64,000 nt of DNA, from the NCBI RefSeq assembly GCF_030504985.1, contig NZ_JASERU010000004.1:1-64000 (forward strand), given 5' to 3'. The translations under genes were made by a program, and so were the position numbers. Below are positions 18,962-28,276 of this stretch, in pieces. Under the pieces are notes generated by a model. The model ran no database searches. It was not told the DNA's origin and worked only from the letters and a program-made list of their open reading frames with translations. The DNA is from Fulvimonas sp. R45 (lineage in GTDB: Bacteria > Pseudomonadota > Gammaproteobacteria > Xanthomonadales > Rhodanobacteraceae). The first letter of the stretch is position 1; the number at the start of each line of letters is the position of its first letter.

Positions 18962-19195
18962 TCAGAATTTCGCCGCGATCCGCCATTCGCTGCGCAGCAC
19001 GGCGGCGTAGCTGCCGCCGTCGTCGAAGCGTTCGCCGGCGGCGTCCCGCACCGCCTGGATGCGCGCCATCCGCGCGGTGAGGCCCGGGCGGCGCAGAGCC
19101 TCGCCGATCACCTGCCAGCATCCCGGCGCGGTTTCCTGCAGCACGACGAAGCCGGGACGTTCCTGTGGTGGGGCGACGGACTTGGCCGGGGGCAT
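18962..19195 (-). CDS. small conserved-looking protein of unknown function
   Basis: A 77-residue protein, no family recognised. It reads as a folded domain (PGFVVLQETAPGCWQVIGEALRRPGLTARMARIQAVRDAAG, then YAAVLRSEWRIA) rather than shadow sequence. A GGAG ribosome-binding site lies 6 bases before its ATG. No signal peptide. It follows the MAPEG gene by 30 bases on the same strand and ends 15 bases from the convergent lipoprotein gene. Confidence 0.55.
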   Translation of the reverse strand: MPPAKSVAPPQERPGFVVLQETAPGCWQVIGEALRRPGLTARMARIQAVRDAAGERFDDGGSYAAVLRSEWRIAAKF

Positions 19196-19225
19196 GGCGG
19201 CTCCTGCATGGGTTGCTGGACAGGC

Positions 19226-19615
19226 TCAGAACAGTGGCGCGAGCAGCATCACGATGCCCACGACGCTGGCCGCCCAGACCAGGGTGCGCAGGTACGGGAT
19301 GCCGGCGACGTAGACCGGTACGTAGACCAGCCGCGCCCAGACATAGAGCTGGGCGCCCAGCGCGGTCGTCGCATCGTGGCGCTGCAGCGCGATCGTGGCC
19401 AGCACCACCGCGGCGAAGAACGGAAAGGTCTCCAGGAAGTTGGCGCGGGCACGGTCCAGCCGCGCGACCGCCGTCGGCAGGCCGGGCATGGCGGCATCGC
19501 GCGGTCCCGCCGCCCAGCCCAGGCCGTATTTCCCCATGGCGAGCAGGGTAGGCAACAGGACCTGCACGAGCCCGAGCACGATGCTCCAGGCCAGCATGCG
19601 CAATTCGATGCTCAT
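19226..19615 (-). CDS. MAPEG-family membrane protein
   Basis: A 129-residue integral membrane protein with four hydrophobic segments (about residues 5-25, 60-80, 85-105 and 110-128). The conserved MAPEG signature is present as RANFLETFPFFAAVVLA, with the RAxxNxxExxP pattern. Family members include microsomal glutathione transferases and many bacterial proteins of unknown substrate. The ATG at 19615 has GGGAGA upstream and gives the usual MAPEG length; a longer in-frame extension lacks family features. Confidence 0.85.
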   Translation of the reverse strand: MSIELRMLAWSIVLGLVQVLLPTLLAMGKYGLGWAAGPRDAAMPGLPTAVARLDRARANFLETFPFFAAVVLATIALQRHDATTALGAQLYVWARLVYVPVYVAGIPYLRTLVWAASVVGIVMLLAPLF

Positions 19616-19709
19616 GGCGATCTCCCGCGGGTGGTGCCGGCATGGTGGACCTCGCCGGCGGTCCGCGCCAGCGGTTTGCCGCCCGGCCGGGCTGGGCGAT
19701 ACTGGCGCG

Positions 19710-21626
19710 ATGACCGATCCCGACGACACCGCCGCGCTGCTCGGCCCCGACGGCCCGTTCGCGCGCGAGCTGCCGGACTTCGCACCGCGCGCGGAACAGC
19801 AGGCGATGGCCCGCGCGGTGGAGCACGCCATCGCCGGGCGCGAGACCCTGGTCGCCGAGGCTGGCACCGGCACCGGCAAGACCTACGCCTACCTCGTGCC
19901 CGCGCTGCTGTCGGGCGAGCGGGTGATCGTCTCCACCGGCACCAAGGCGCTGCAGGACCAGCTCTACTTCCGCGACCTGCCGAAGGTGAAGTCGGTGCTC
20001 GGCGTGCGCCGGACCACGGCGCTGCTGAAGGGGCGCGCCAACTACCTGTGCCTGTACCGGCTCGACCAGACCGTGCGCGAGGGCGCCGGCTTCGACAAGC
20101 CGCAGGCCGCGCAGCTCGCCGCGATCCGCGCGTGGTCGGCGCGCACCCGCCACGGCGACCGCATGGAACTGGCCGAGGTGCCGGAGGAGTCGCTGCTGTG
20201 GCCGCGCGTCACGTCCACGCCCGAAAACTGCCTTGGCGTGGAATGCCCGTTCCACGACGACTGCCACGTGGTGAAGGCGCGCCGCGAGGCGCTGGAGGCC
20301 GACCTGGTGGTGGTCAACCACCATCTGCTGCTGGCCGACCTCGCGCTGAAGCAGGAAGGCTTCGGCGAGATCCTGCCGGGCGCGCAGGCCTTCATCCTCG
20401 ACGAGGCGCACCAGGTGCCGGAGCTGGCCGGCCAGTTCTTCTCGCAGAGCGTGAGCGCGCGCCAGCTGACCGACCTGGCGCAGGACGCGCTGCGCGAATG
20501 CAGCGGCGTCACCGGCGCCATCGGCCTGCTGCTGGAGCCGGTGGAAGCGCTGCAGGGCGCGCTGCGCACGCTGCGCCTGGCGCTGGAGCCGCTGCCCGCG
20601 CGCGGCCCGTTCCAGCAACTCGACGCCAGCGCCGCGGTGCGCGGGGGCCTGCACGACCTGCGCGAGGTGCTGGCCGCGCTCACCGACCTGCTCGCGTCGC
20701 AGGCCGAGCGCTCGCGCGGTTTCGCCAACGCGCACGAGCGCGCCGCGCTGCTGGGCGAACGGCTGGAGCGCATCGTCGAGGGCGGCGCCGGCGAGGACGT
20801 GCGCTGGTACGAGCGCTTCCCGCGCGGCTTCGCGCTGTACGCCACGCCGCTCGACCTGGCCGCGCCGCTGCGCGCGATGCGCGAACGCACCCAGGCCGCA
20901 TGGGTCCACGTTTCCGCCACGCTGTCGGTGGCCGGCAGCTTCGGGCACTTCGCCCGCCAGCTCGGACTGGAGGAGCCGCGGACGCTGCTGCTGGACAGCC
21001 CGTTCGACTACGCGCGGCAGGCGCTGTGCTACCTGCCCGATGGCCTGCCCGACCCGAACGCGCGCGACTACACCGAGCGCGTGCTCGACGCCGTGCTGCC
21101 GGTGCTGGAGGCTTCGCGCGGCCGCGCCTTCCTGCTGTTCACCTCGCACCGCGCGCTGCGCCGCGCCGCCGAGCTGCTGGCCGAGCGCGTGGCGTGGCCG
21201 CTGTTCGTGCAGGGCGAGGCGCCCCGGCACCAGCTGCTGGAGGAGTTCCGCCATTCCGGCCACGGCGTGCTGCTCGGCGCGGCCAGTTTCTGGGAGGGCG
21301 TGGACGTGGCCGGCGAGGCGCTGAGCGTGGTGGTGATCGACAAGCTGCCGTTCGCCGCGCCCGACGACCCGGTGCTGCAGGCGCGGCTGGACGCGCTGGA
21401 AAGCCAGGGCATCAATCCGTTCATGGGCTGGCAGGTGCCCGCGGCGGCGATCGCGCTGAAGCAGGGTGCGGGGCGGCTGATCCGCAGCGTGCACGACCGC
21501 GGCGTGCTGGTGCTGTGCGACCCGCGGATCTCCACCAAGGGCTACGGGCGGCTGTTCCTCGCCAGCCTGCCGGCGATGCCGCGGACGCGGGAGTTGGAGG
21601 ATGTCCAGGCATTTTTGGGAACGTGA
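19710..21626 (+). CDS. yoaA: DinG-family ATP-dependent DNA helicase (YoaA-like)
   Basis: XPD/DinG-like superfamily 2 helicase with an iron-sulfur cluster, acting in DNA repair. In order: EAGTGTGKTYAYLVPALL (Walker A), TGTKALQDQLY (motif Ia), four cysteines for a 4Fe-4S cluster (NYLCLYR, ENCLGVECPF and DDCHVVKA), DEAHQVPEL (Walker B), LLFTSHRALRR, GVLLGAASFWEGVDVAGEAL and GAGRLIRS (motif VI). The 638 residues match E. coli YoaA (636) rather than the longer DinG. The ATG at 19710 is the start of recognisable homology; the upstream open frame is non-family sequence. Confidence 0.92.
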   Translation: MTDPDDTAALLGPDGPFARELPDFAPRAEQQAMARAVEHAIAGRETLVAEAGTGTGKTYAYLVPALLSGERVIVSTGTKALQDQLYFRDLPKVKSVLGVRRTTALLKGRANYLCLYRLDQTVREGAGFDKPQAAQLAAIRAWSARTRHGDRMELAEVPEESLLWPRVTSTPENCLGVECPFHDDCHVVKARREALEADLVVVNHHLLLADLALKQEGFGEILPGAQAFILDEAHQVPELAGQFFSQSVSARQLTDLAQDALRECSGVTGAIGLLLEPVEALQGALRTLRLALEPLPARGPFQQLDASAAVRGGLHDLREVLAALTDLLASQAERSRGFANAHERAALLGERLERIVEGGAGEDVRWYERFPRGFALYATPLDLAAPLRAMRERTQAAWVHVSATLSVAGSFGHFARQLGLEEPRTLLLDSPFDYARQALCYLPDGLPDPNARDYTERVLDAVLPVLEASRGRAFLLFTSHRALRRAAELLAERVAWPLFVQGEAPRHQLLEEFRHSGHGVLLGAASFWEGVDVAGEALSVVVIDKLPFAAPDDPVLQARLDALESQGINPFMGWQVPAAAIALKQGAGRLIRSVHDRGVLVLCDPRISTKGYGRLFLASLPAMPRTRELEDVQAFLGT

Positions 21627-21730
21627 GCCGCGTGGTCGGTATTGGGCACCGAAATCAAGCCGAAACCTTTTGAACCGGACCGGGTTCACGGTTTGCCCAA
21701 ACCATCCGTCCATTCACCGTTGACGGTCGT

Positions 21731-22237
21731 GTGGATAGTGATGACCATGCCGATGTCGAAACAACCGCAGTGCTACTCGAGAAGGAGATCGAGCAAGATG
21801 AGCGATGTGATCCAGAACGCGTTTCTGTAGTCATACAACGGCTTGTCTACACGGATAAATCCGTCATATCGACGATTAGCGTCGTGAATAAGTCGACGGG
21901 GGCACGCTTCAGCGGTTACACGCTGGAAGACATCCATGCGGGCGACAAGGGCAACAAGCCACCTGTTCCCCCTGGCACCTACCGCGCATTCACGAGAGCC
22001 GATGGTCCCAAGGGCTGGCGCTTGGAACTGCGTGCCGTGCCCGGGTACTCGCACATTGAAGTGCACGTGGGGAATTTCGTCAAAGACGTCGAGGGGTGTT
22101 TCGCCGTCGGCACCAGTCATGGCAAGGACGCTGTTTGGAGCAGTCGAGAAGCCATGCAGCAAATGCACAAAGTGGTGGGCGACGCCAGGCATGTCGATAT
22201 CGTCGTCACGGTCATCGGCTCGCAACGCAAATCTTGA
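21731..22237 (+). CDS. DUF5675-family protein
   Basis: A 168-residue protein with the DUF5675 pattern: GYTLEDIHAG, PPVPPGTYRAFTRADG, PGYSHIEVHVGNFVKDVEGCFAVG. In this family conserved His and Cys residues (here HVGN and EGC) form a pocket recalling YkuD-like peptidoglycan enzymes, but activity is unproven; members often occur in phages and accessory regions. Translation probably starts at the GTG at 21731, as no in-frame ATG precedes the domain. Composition is visibly less GC rich than both neighbours, and the lipoprotein gene follows after 13 bases, suggesting joint acquisition. No signal peptide. Confidence 0.75.
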   Translation: MDSDDHADVETTAVLLEKEIEQDERCDPERVSVVIQRLVYTDKSVISTISVVNKSTGARFSGYTLEDIHAGDKGNKPPVPPGTYRAFTRADGPKGWRLELRAVPGYSHIEVHVGNFVKDVEGCFAVGTSHGKDAVWSSREAMQQMHKVVGDARHVDIVVTVIGSQRKS

Positions 22238-22250
22238 ACGGGTGTACCGC

Positions 22251-22793
22251 ATGAACCATTCACGGATGCTGACAGCCTTCCTGCTGACTTGCGTCACTGC
22301 TGGCTGCGCCGCACACGCGGTAAACGGCCAGCGCCACGTTGCGGCACATTCGTCGAAATCCTCCAGCGAGTCCCGCTGCGCGATGGCTGGCAGCGTCCTG
22401 AAGAACCTGCAGGCCGGCCAGACGGGTGCCATCGCCGCCGCCTTGCATATGCGCCGCCAAGGCTGCTATGCGGGATCGACACTCGAAGACTTGGATGTGG
22501 CGATGGGCGACGTGTTTTTCGCCCACCCGAGGACGGTGCACGGGATCTTCGCGCAGCAACACGTCACGACCACGGAAGCACAGGATCTCCTTCAGGCCAC
22601 GCCGTGGTCGTATGTGGACAGATTTTGTGCGCAAGAGCGCCTGTTCCAACAGCGGATCGCCGCGGTCAAGGCGCTTCCCGCCACCAGCTTCGACCGGACC
22701 AAGGTCGTTGCCGCCCTGCAAGACACCTTGCAGATGGTCACGCAGGCGTGCAGCGAGCATCCTGAAGGAGAGGAAACCGGTACCTCGAAGTGA
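22251..22793 (+). CDS. putative lipoprotein paired with DUF5675 protein
   Basis: A 180-residue protein with a lipoprotein signal (MLTAFLLTCVTAGC, lipobox VTAGC, Cys near residue 19). No family recognised. The mature part is mainly helical and has three further Cys (SRCAMAG, RQGCYAG, RFCAQE) plus one near the end (TQACSEH), an even number that could form disulfides in the periplasm. It lies directly after the DUF5675 gene with the same lower GC. An envelope-located partner or immunity-like protein is a possible reading but is not shown by sequence alone. Confidence 0.7.
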   Translation: MNHSRMLTAFLLTCVTAGCAAHAVNGQRHVAAHSSKSSSESRCAMAGSVLKNLQAGQTGAIAAALHMRRQGCYAGSTLEDLDVAMGDVFFAHPRTVHGIFAQQHVTTTEAQDLLQATPWSYVDRFCAQERLFQQRIAAVKALPATSFDRTKVVAALQDTLQMVTQACSEHPEGEETGTSK

Positions 22794-22822
22794 ATCGAGG
22801 TTCCGCGCGGGCACACGACTGT

Positions 22823-22850
22823 CCGAGGCATCCAGGCCGGATGCCCTCGG
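22823..22850. terminator. bidirectional terminator-like stem-loop
   Basis: CCGAGGCATCC and GGATGCCCTCGG pair with one bulged base around a 5-base loop. It sits between the convergent lipoprotein and hemE genes. No strong T-run is present, so Rho-independent function is only likely. Confidence 0.5.
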
Positions 22851-22853
22851 CGG

Positions 22854-23930
22854 CTATTCGGACGCGGTGCGCAGGGTGCGTCCGTGGCGGTGCACCTCGT
22901 CCACCAGCACCTTCACGTGTTCGGGATCAACCTCGGGCGTGATGCCGTGGCCGAGGTTGAACACGTGGCCGGGGTGGTTGCCGTAGCTGTCGAGCACGGC
23001 GCGGACCTCGCGGCGGATCACCTCGGGCGAGGCGCGCAGCACGGCGGGATCGAGGTTGCCCTGCAGCGCCACCTTGCCGACCACCGCACGACGCGCGTCG
23101 GCGAGGTCGACGGTCCAGTCCACGCCGAGCGCGGCGCAGCCGCTGCCGGCCATCTCGGCGAGGTGCTGGCCGGCGCCCTTGGCGAACAGGATCACCGGCA
23201 GTTCGCGCGCGTGCGGATCGTCCTTCAGCTCGGCGACGATCTGCGCCATGTAGCGCAGCGAGAATTCGCGGAACGCCGCGGGGCCGAGCAGGCCGCCCCA
23301 GGTGTCGAACACCATCAGCGCCTGCGCGCCGGCGGCCGCCTGCGCGGCGAGGTAGGCGGCGACGCTGCGCGCCAGCACGTCGAGCAGCCGGTGGGCGAGG
23401 GCAGGCTCGTTCCAGCACATCGCCTTGGGCGTGGCGAAGTCGCGCGAGCCACGGCCTTCCACCATGTAGCAGGCCAGCGTCCACGGGCTGCCGGCGAAGC
23501 CGATCAGCGGCACGCGGCCGGCGAGCTCGCGGCGGATCAGGCGTACCGCATCGGTCACGTAGCGCAGTTCGGCGTCCATGTCGGGCACGGCGAGCTTCGC
23601 CACGTCGGCCGCGCTGCGCACCGGGCGCGCGAACTGCGGGCCTTCGCCCTGGGCGAACGACAGGCCCAGCCCCATCGCGTCGGGAATCGTGAGGATGTCG
23701 GAGAACAGGATCGCCGCGTCCAGCTCGAAGCGCCGCAGCGGCTGCAGCGTCACCTCGCAGGCCAGTTCCGGATTCTGCGCCAGCGCCATGAAGCTGCCGG
23801 CGCGCTCGCGCGTGGCGCGGTACTCGGGCAGGTAGCGGCCGGCCTGGCGCATCACCCAGACCGGCGTGGTGTCGACGGGTTCGCGCCGCAGCGCGCGGAG
23901 GAAACGGTCGTTCTTCAGGGGGGCGTTCAT
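22854..23930 (-). CDS. hemE: uroporphyrinogen decarboxylase
   Basis: Converts uroporphyrinogen III to coproporphyrinogen III by four decarboxylations in haem synthesis. The 358 residues start with [28 protein letters not shown], whose [15 protein letters not shown] is the family signature with the active-site Arg residues. An Asp in [14 protein letters not shown] is the catalytic residue, and [26 protein letters not shown] and [16 protein letters not shown] are all conserved. Length is typical. The WGR gene lies four bases upstream and may share its transcript. Confidence 0.97.
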   Translation of the reverse strand: MNAPLKNDRFLRALRREPVDTTPVWVMRQAGRYLPEYRATRERAGSFMALAQNPELACEVTLQPLRRFELDAAILFSDILTIPDAMGLGLSFAQGEGPQFARPVRSAADVAKLAVPDMDAELRYVTDAVRLIRRELAGRVPLIGFAGSPWTLACYMVEGRGSRDFATPKAMCWNEPALAHRLLDVLARSVAAYLAAQAAAGAQALMVFDTWGGLLGPAAFREFSLRYMAQIVAELKDDPHARELPVILFAKGAGQHLAEMAGSGCAALGVDWTVDLADARRAVVGKVALQGNLDPAVLRASPEVIRREVRAVLDSYGNHPGHVFNLGHGITPEVDPEHVKVLVDEVHRHGRTLRTASE

Positions 23931-23934
23931 GCGT

Positions 23935-24195
23935 TCAGCGCCCGTGCGGGCCGTCGAGCCCCTGGGCGAACATCAGCCGGTAGCCGCGCTTGAGCTGCGC
24001 ATCGCGGGCCTTCTCGAAGGCGCTGAAGGCGGCGTCGCGTTCCAGGAACTGCTCGCGCCGCAGCGTGGCCTTGCCGCCCTGCGTGCCCGACTCGCGGTAC
24101 AGCGTCCAGCCGCCGAGCAGGTCCTGCTCCAGCACGATCTGGACGTAGCGCGGCGCTTCGGCCGCGGCGGGCATGGTTTGCAGGTAGAGACGCAT
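23935..24195 (-). CDS. stand-alone WGR-domain protein
   Basis: An 86-residue protein consisting of one WGR domain: [35 protein letters not shown], then an amphipathic tail ([14 protein letters not shown]). WGR domains bind nucleic acids in PARP enzymes and occur alone or with MolR-like proteins in bacteria; here the central W-G-R is written W-T-L-Y-R-E-S-G. It is four bases from hemE on the same strand. Function unknown; nucleic-acid binding is inferred from the family. Confidence 0.75.
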   Translation of the reverse strand: MRLYLQTMPAAAEAPRYVQIVLEQDLLGGWTLYRESGTQGGKATLRREQFLERDAAFSAFEKARDAQLKRGYRLMFAQGLDGPHGR

Positions 24196-24283
24196 GGCAT
24201 CCGTGAGGGTGCGGTGCGGCGGGGAATCGCCGCGGATGCCGCATTCTAGAAGGCCGGGGCCACCGTGGCGAGCGCGCCGCGCG

Positions 24284-25384
24284 TCACGCGGCGCGGACGG
24301 CCTCGTCCAGCACGGCCAGGACGTCGGTCTCGTCCACGCCGCCCACGATCTCCGCCTTGCCCACGCCGCGCCACAGGATCAGGCGCAGGCTGCCGGCGGT
24401 GTTCTTCTTGTCCAGCCGCATCAGGGCGAGCAACTGCTCCGGGTCGAAGCCGGCCGGCACGGCGACGGGCAGGCCGACGGCCTCCAGCAGGCGGTGCAGG
24501 CGCGCGGTGTCGGCCGCGCCGGCCATGCCCAGCCGTTCGGACAACCGCGCCGCCAGCAGCATGCCCACGGCCACGCCTTCGCCGTGCAGCAGGGCGGTGT
24601 AGTTCCCCGCCGTCTCCAGCGCGTGGCCGAAGGTGTGGCCGAGGTTGAGCAGGGCGCGCTCGCCCTGTTCGGTCTCGTCGCGCGCCACCACGCCGGCCTT
24701 GTAGCGCACCTTGCGCGCGATCGCCTCGACCAGCGCGTCGTCGTCGCGCGCGGCCAGCGCGTCGGCGTGCGCTTCCAGCCAGGCGAAGAACGGCTCGTCG
24801 CCGATCGCCGCGCCCTTGATCACCTCGGCCAGCCCCGCGCGGTATTCGCGCGCGGGCAGGGTGGCGAGCGTGTCGATGTCGGCCACCACCGCGCGCGGCT
24901 GGTGGAAGGCGCCGACCAGGTTCTTGCCGGCCGGCAGGTTCACGCCGGTCTTGCCGCCGACCGAGGAATCGACCATCGCCAGCAGGGTGGTGGGCATCTG
25001 GATGAAGTCGATGCCGCGCATCCAGCACGCGGCGGCGAAACCGGCCAGGTCGCCCACCACGCCGCCGCCCAGCGCGACCACGCAGGCGTCGCGGGTGGCG
25101 CCGAGCCGCGCCAGCGCCTCCAGCGCGCGGCCCACGTTGGCGAAGCTCTTGTGCGCCTCGCCGTCGTCGAGCAGGAAGCTGGACCAGTGCAGGCCGTCCA
25201 GCCCGGCGGCGACGCGGTCGAGGTAGAGCGACGCCACGGTGGTGTTGCTGAGCACCAGCGCGTGGCGGCCGCGCAGGCGCGCGCGCCAGCGCGCGGCGTC
25301 GCCGAGCAGGCCGCGGCCGATCCAGACCGGGTAGCTGCGCCCGCCGAGGGCGACGTCGATGGTGTGCGGGGTCGCTGGGGTCAT
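24284..25384 (-). CDS. aroB: 3-dehydroquinate synthase
   Basis: Second step of the shikimate pathway: cyclises DAHP to 3-dehydroquinate with catalytic NAD and a divalent metal. The 366 residues show the NAD-binding [19 protein letters not shown], then [18 protein letters not shown] and [11 protein letters not shown]. The metal ligands appear as Glu in [10 protein letters not shown], His in [12 protein letters not shown] and His in [10 protein letters not shown]. It overlaps the aroK stop by four bases, the classic aroK-aroB arrangement. Confidence 0.97.
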   Translation of the reverse strand: MTPATPHTIDVALGGRSYPVWIGRGLLGDAARWRARLRGRHALVLSNTTVASLYLDRVAAGLDGLHWSSFLLDDGEAHKSFANVGRALEALARLGATRDACVVALGGGVVGDLAGFAAACWMRGIDFIQMPTTLLAMVDSSVGGKTGVNLPAGKNLVGAFHQPRAVVADIDTLATLPAREYRAGLAEVIKGAAIGDEPFFAWLEAHADALAARDDDALVEAIARKVRYKAGVVARDETEQGERALLNLGHTFGHALETAGNYTALLHGEGVAVGMLLAARLSERLGMAGAADTARLHRLLEAVGLPVAVPAGFDPEQLLALMRLDKKNTAGSLRLILWRGVGKAEIVGGVDETDVLAVLDEAVRAA

Positions 25385-25920
25385 GCCGCGTGCTGCCGTT
25401 GCCAGTGGGTATCGATGAGGGCGATGCAGCGCGCGGCCGCGGCCGCCACGCCTTCGTGCAGGCCCGGGATCTCGAGATCCGCCACCTCGCCGTACAGCGG
25501 ATCGCGGGTCGCCGCCATCGCCTGCAGCCGTTCGCGCCGGTCGGCACCGGCCAGCAGCGGGCGCTGGGTGTCGTGGCGCAGGCGTTCGAGCTGCTGTTCC
25601 AGCGTGGCCTGCAGCCAGACCACGTAGCCGTGCGCGGCGAGCAGGCGGCGGTTGTCCGTGGCCAGCACCGCGCCCGCGCCGGTCACCAGCAGCACGTCGG
25701 CGCGCTGGCTACACTCGTCCAGCAACGCGCTTTCGCGGCGGCGGAAGCCGGCCTCGCCCTCGGCCTCGAACACGCGGCTCACCGGCACGCCGCAGGCGTG
25801 TTCGATCTCGTGGTCGAGGTCGACGAAGGCCAGCCCGTAGTGCGCCGCCAGCCGGCGGCCCACCGAGGTCTTGCCGGCGCCGGTGGGGCCGACCAGGAAC
25901 AGGTTGCAGGACGGATTCAT
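25381..25920 (-). CDS. aroK: shikimate kinase
   Basis: Phosphorylates shikimate at the 3-hydroxyl using ATP. The 179 residues begin [20 protein letters not shown] (Walker A), followed by the shikimate-binding [18 protein letters not shown] and [16 protein letters not shown] (normally GGG, here GAG), and the RPLLAG lid segment. Translationally coupled to aroB (4-base overlap). Divergent from the SDR gene with a 27-base gap, so promoters must overlap coding sequence. Confidence 0.95.
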   Translation of the reverse strand: MNPSCNLFLVGPTGAGKTSVGRRLAAHYGLAFVDLDHEIEHACGVPVSRVFEAEGEAGFRRRESALLDECSQRADVLLVTGAGAVLATDNRRLLAAHGYVVWLQATLEQQLERLRHDTQRPLLAGADRRERLQAMAATRDPLYGEVADLEIPGLHEGVAAAAARCIALIDTHWQRQHAA

Positions 25921-25947
25921 CGCTCAACTTTAGCAGCAGGTGTTTGG

Positions 25948-26784
25948 ATGTCCGAACGGATTTTGCTGGCCGGCTGCGGCGACCTGGGCCGGCGCGTGGC
26001 ACAACGCCTGCTGGCGCGCGGCGACGAGGTGTACGCGCTGCGCCGCCGGCCGGGTGCCGGTACGGGCGACGGCATCCGCTGGCTGCGCGGCGACCTGGCC
26101 GACCCGGCGAGCCTGCGCGGGCTGCCGCGCGGCGTGGCGCGGCTGGTCTACCTGCCGGCGCCGGCCGAGCGCGGCGAGGCGGCCTATCGCGCGCTGTTCG
26201 TCGACGGTGCGCGGCACCTGCTCGACGCGCTGGACGGCGCGGCCCTGCGGCGGGTGCTGTTCGTGTCCTCCAGCGCGGTGTACGGCGAACACGCGGGCGC
26301 CTGGGTGGACGAAACCACGCCGGCCGATCCGCCGGGCTTCAACGGCCGCGTGCTGCTGGAGGCCGAACACCGGCTGGCGCAGCACGCGCCGATGGTGGCA
26401 CTGCGCCTGGCCGGGCTGTACGGGCCGGGCCGGCTGCAGCTGGTCGAACGGTTGCGTGCCGGCCAGGCCCGCGCGCCGCGCGCCGTGCCGCATTGGGCCA
26501 ACCGCATCCACGTGGACGACGCGGCCGCCGCCGTCGTCCACCTGCTCGACCTGCCGGAGGCGCAACCGCTGTACCTGGGCGTGGACGACACGCCGCTGCC
26601 GCTGGACGCGCTGTACGACCACCTCGCCACGCTGCTCGGCGTGCCGCTGCCGCCGGCCGGCCCGCCGCCGGCGGGCGTGGGCAGCAAGCGCCTGTCCAAC
26701 GCGCGCCTGCGCGCCAGCGGCTTCGTGCCGCGCTGGCCGGAGACGCGCGCGGGCTACGCGGCGTGGCTGGGCGCGGCGCCGTAG
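25948..26784 (+). CDS. SDR-family NAD(P)-dependent oxidoreductase (YeeZ-like)
   Basis: A 278-residue atypical extended SDR. ILLAGCGDLGRRVAQRLL is the dinucleotide-binding motif (GxGxxG), and FVSSSAVYGEHAGAWVDE marks the catalytic strand with a Tyr in VYGE but without the downstream Lys spacing of classical SDRs. NRIHVDDAAAAVVHLL is a further family landmark. The ATG at 25948 is chosen because the Rossmann motif begins at residue 4; the longer open frame upstream is antisense of aroK. Proteins of this type (E. coli YeeZ) have no settled substrate. Confidence 0.8.
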   Translation: MSERILLAGCGDLGRRVAQRLLARGDEVYALRRRPGAGTGDGIRWLRGDLADPASLRGLPRGVARLVYLPAPAERGEAAYRALFVDGARHLLDALDGAALRRVLFVSSSAVYGEHAGAWVDETTPADPPGFNGRVLLEAEHRLAQHAPMVALRLAGLYGPGRLQLVERLRAGQARAPRAVPHWANRIHVDDAAAAVVHLLDLPEAQPLYLGVDDTPLPLDALYDHLATLLGVPLPPAGPPPAGVGSKRLSNARLRASGFVPRWPETRAGYAAWLGAAP

Positions 26785-26820
26785 GTCGGCGTCGGTTCGC
26801 GGGGATGGCGAGGGGACGGC

Positions 26821-27648
26821 TCAGTTGTGGCTGAGCCCGGTGACGTGGCGTTCGGTGTCGTACTCCACCACGCTGTCGGCGATGGCGGGCAGGGTGGCCA
26901 GGGCGTGCCGGCTCAGGCGTTCGAAGTGGGCGAGGAAGCGGTCCATGGCCCGGGCATCCATCGCCAGCGGGGCGTGGCGGGCGAGCAGGTCCTCCTCGGT
27001 CTCGCTGCGCCAGCGGCGCACCACCTCCCAGCCAGGCGCCTGCAGCACGACCAGCGCATCCAGCTTGCGCCACAGCGGCTGGTAGGCGCGCAGCTGCTTG
27101 TTCACCCATTTGCGCCACTGGCCGTCGGCGTCTTCCTCGCGTTCCAGCGCGTTGATCGGCGCCTCCAGCGCGGCCTGCGGCTGCGGGCGCAGGCCCAGCG
27201 CCCAGCCTTCCACGATCACCAGCCTGGGCGGGCGGGCCGTCTTCGGCCAGCGTGAGGGCGGCATGCGCGTGTCGCGACCCTTGTCGAAGCGCGGCCAGGT
27301 GACCGGCAGCTTCTCCGAGGCGTGCGGCAGCGCGGCCAGCACGGACAGCAGCAGCTCGACCTCGTGCGTGCCCGGCACGCCGCGGGTGCGCAGCAGCGGG
27401 TGGATCTCGTGCGCCATCGCCTCGCGCTCGCTGCGCGAGTAGTAGAAATCGTCCAGCGACAGCACCTCGGTGGGCCAGCCGCGCACCTCGGCGTCGGCCT
27501 TCATCACCCGCGCCAGGGTGCTCTTGCCGCTGCCCTGCAGGCCGGACAGGCCCAGCACGTACGGGCGCGGTGCCCGCGCGATGCGCCCCGCGTAATGATC
27601 GAGCAGGTGTCCGGCCAGGGCCTGATTCTGCGTGCTAGCATCTTTCAT
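26821..27648 (-). CDS. P-loop kinase, D-glycerate 3-kinase (GLYK) type
   Basis: A 275-residue kinase of the uridine-kinase/PRK-like superfamily. GLSGLQGSGKSTLARVM is the Walker A loop, EVLSLDDFYYSRSERE carries the acidic residues seen in phosphoribulokinase-like proteins, HPLLRTRGVPGTHEVELL and PRFDKGRDTR follow, and VIVEGWALGLRP is the Walker B strand. This order matches plant and bacterial glycerate kinase (GLYK) and yeast Tda10. D-glycerate phosphorylation is inferred from the family. Start ATG at 27648 chosen; an ATG three codons upstream is equally possible. It is divergent from pdxH with a 40-base gap. Confidence 0.8.
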   Translation of the reverse strand: MKDASTQNQALAGHLLDHYAGRIARAPRPYVLGLSGLQGSGKSTLARVMKADAEVRGWPTEVLSLDDFYYSRSEREAMAHEIHPLLRTRGVPGTHEVELLLSVLAALPHASEKLPVTWPRFDKGRDTRMPPSRWPKTARPPRLVIVEGWALGLRPQPQAALEAPINALEREEDADGQWRKWVNKQLRAYQPLWRKLDALVVLQAPGWEVVRRWRSETEEDLLARHAPLAMDARAMDRFLAHFERLSRHALATLPAIADSVVEYDTERHVTGLSHN

Positions 27649-27688
27649 GCACGCCATGATGACGTGCGCTCGCCACGATTCAAGACCC

Positions 27689-28276
27689 ATGCTGAATTCC
27701 GAGATCCTGGACACCTTCCGGCGCCTGCTGGACGAGGCCGCCGCCGGCGGCGATCCCGAACCCTCCGCGATGAACCTGTGCACCGCCGACGCGGCGGGCC
27801 GGGTCAGCTCGCGCATCGTGCTGCTGAAAGGCGTGGACGAGCGCGGCTTCCGCTTCCACACCAACTACGACAGCGACAAGGGCACCCAGCTGCAGGCGCA
27901 CCCGCAGGTGGCGCTGTGCTTCCACTGGAAGACCCTGCGCGAGGGCGTGCAGGTGCGCGTGGAGGGCGCGGCGCGCAAGCTGCAGGCGGAGGAATCCGAC
28001 GCCTACTTCGCCACCCGGCCGCGTGGCAGCCAGATCGGCGCCTGGGCCTCGCTGCAGTCGCAGACGCTGCCCGACCGCGCCACCTTCGAGCAGCGCGTGG
28101 CGCACTACGAGGCGGAGTTCGCCGGCCAGGACGTGCCGCGCCCGCCGCACTGGGGCGGCTACCTGGTCGAGCCGGACCTGGTGGAATTCTGGTACGGCGC
28201 GAAATTCCGACTGCACGAACGCGTGCGCTGGAGCCGCCACGGCCAGACCTGGACCAGCCGGCTGCTCTATCCGTGA
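27689..28276 (+). CDS. pdxH: pyridoxamine 5'-phosphate oxidase
   Basis: FMN enzyme that oxidises pyridoxine or pyridoxamine 5'-phosphate to pyridoxal 5'-phosphate. The 195 residues contain EPSAMNLCTADAAGRVSSRIVLLKG and the FMN/PLP-contact segment RFHTNYDSDKGTQL, QVALCFHW, RPRGSQIGAWASLQS, and the family-ending WGGYLVEPDLVEFW and RLHERVRW. The ATG at 27689 gives the family N-terminus. The stop overlaps the GTG start of yjbQ, indicating one operon. Confidence 0.96.
   Translation: MLNSEILDTFRRLLDEAAAGGDPEPSAMNLCTADAAGRVSSRIVLLKGVDERGFRFHTNYDSDKGTQLQAHPQVALCFHWKTLREGVQVRVEGAARKLQAEESDAYFATRPRGSQIGAWASLQSQTLPDRATFEQRVAHYEAEFAGQDVPRPPHWGGYLVEPDLVEFWYGAKFRLHERVRWSRHGQTWTSRLLYP

Noticed and set aside
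21642-21830. A 62-codon frame before the DUF5675 gene, and an internal ATG after an AGGAG at about 21798
   Set aside because: The reading frame ends after ten residues beyond that ATG and matches no family; the in-frame GTG at 21731 is used instead.
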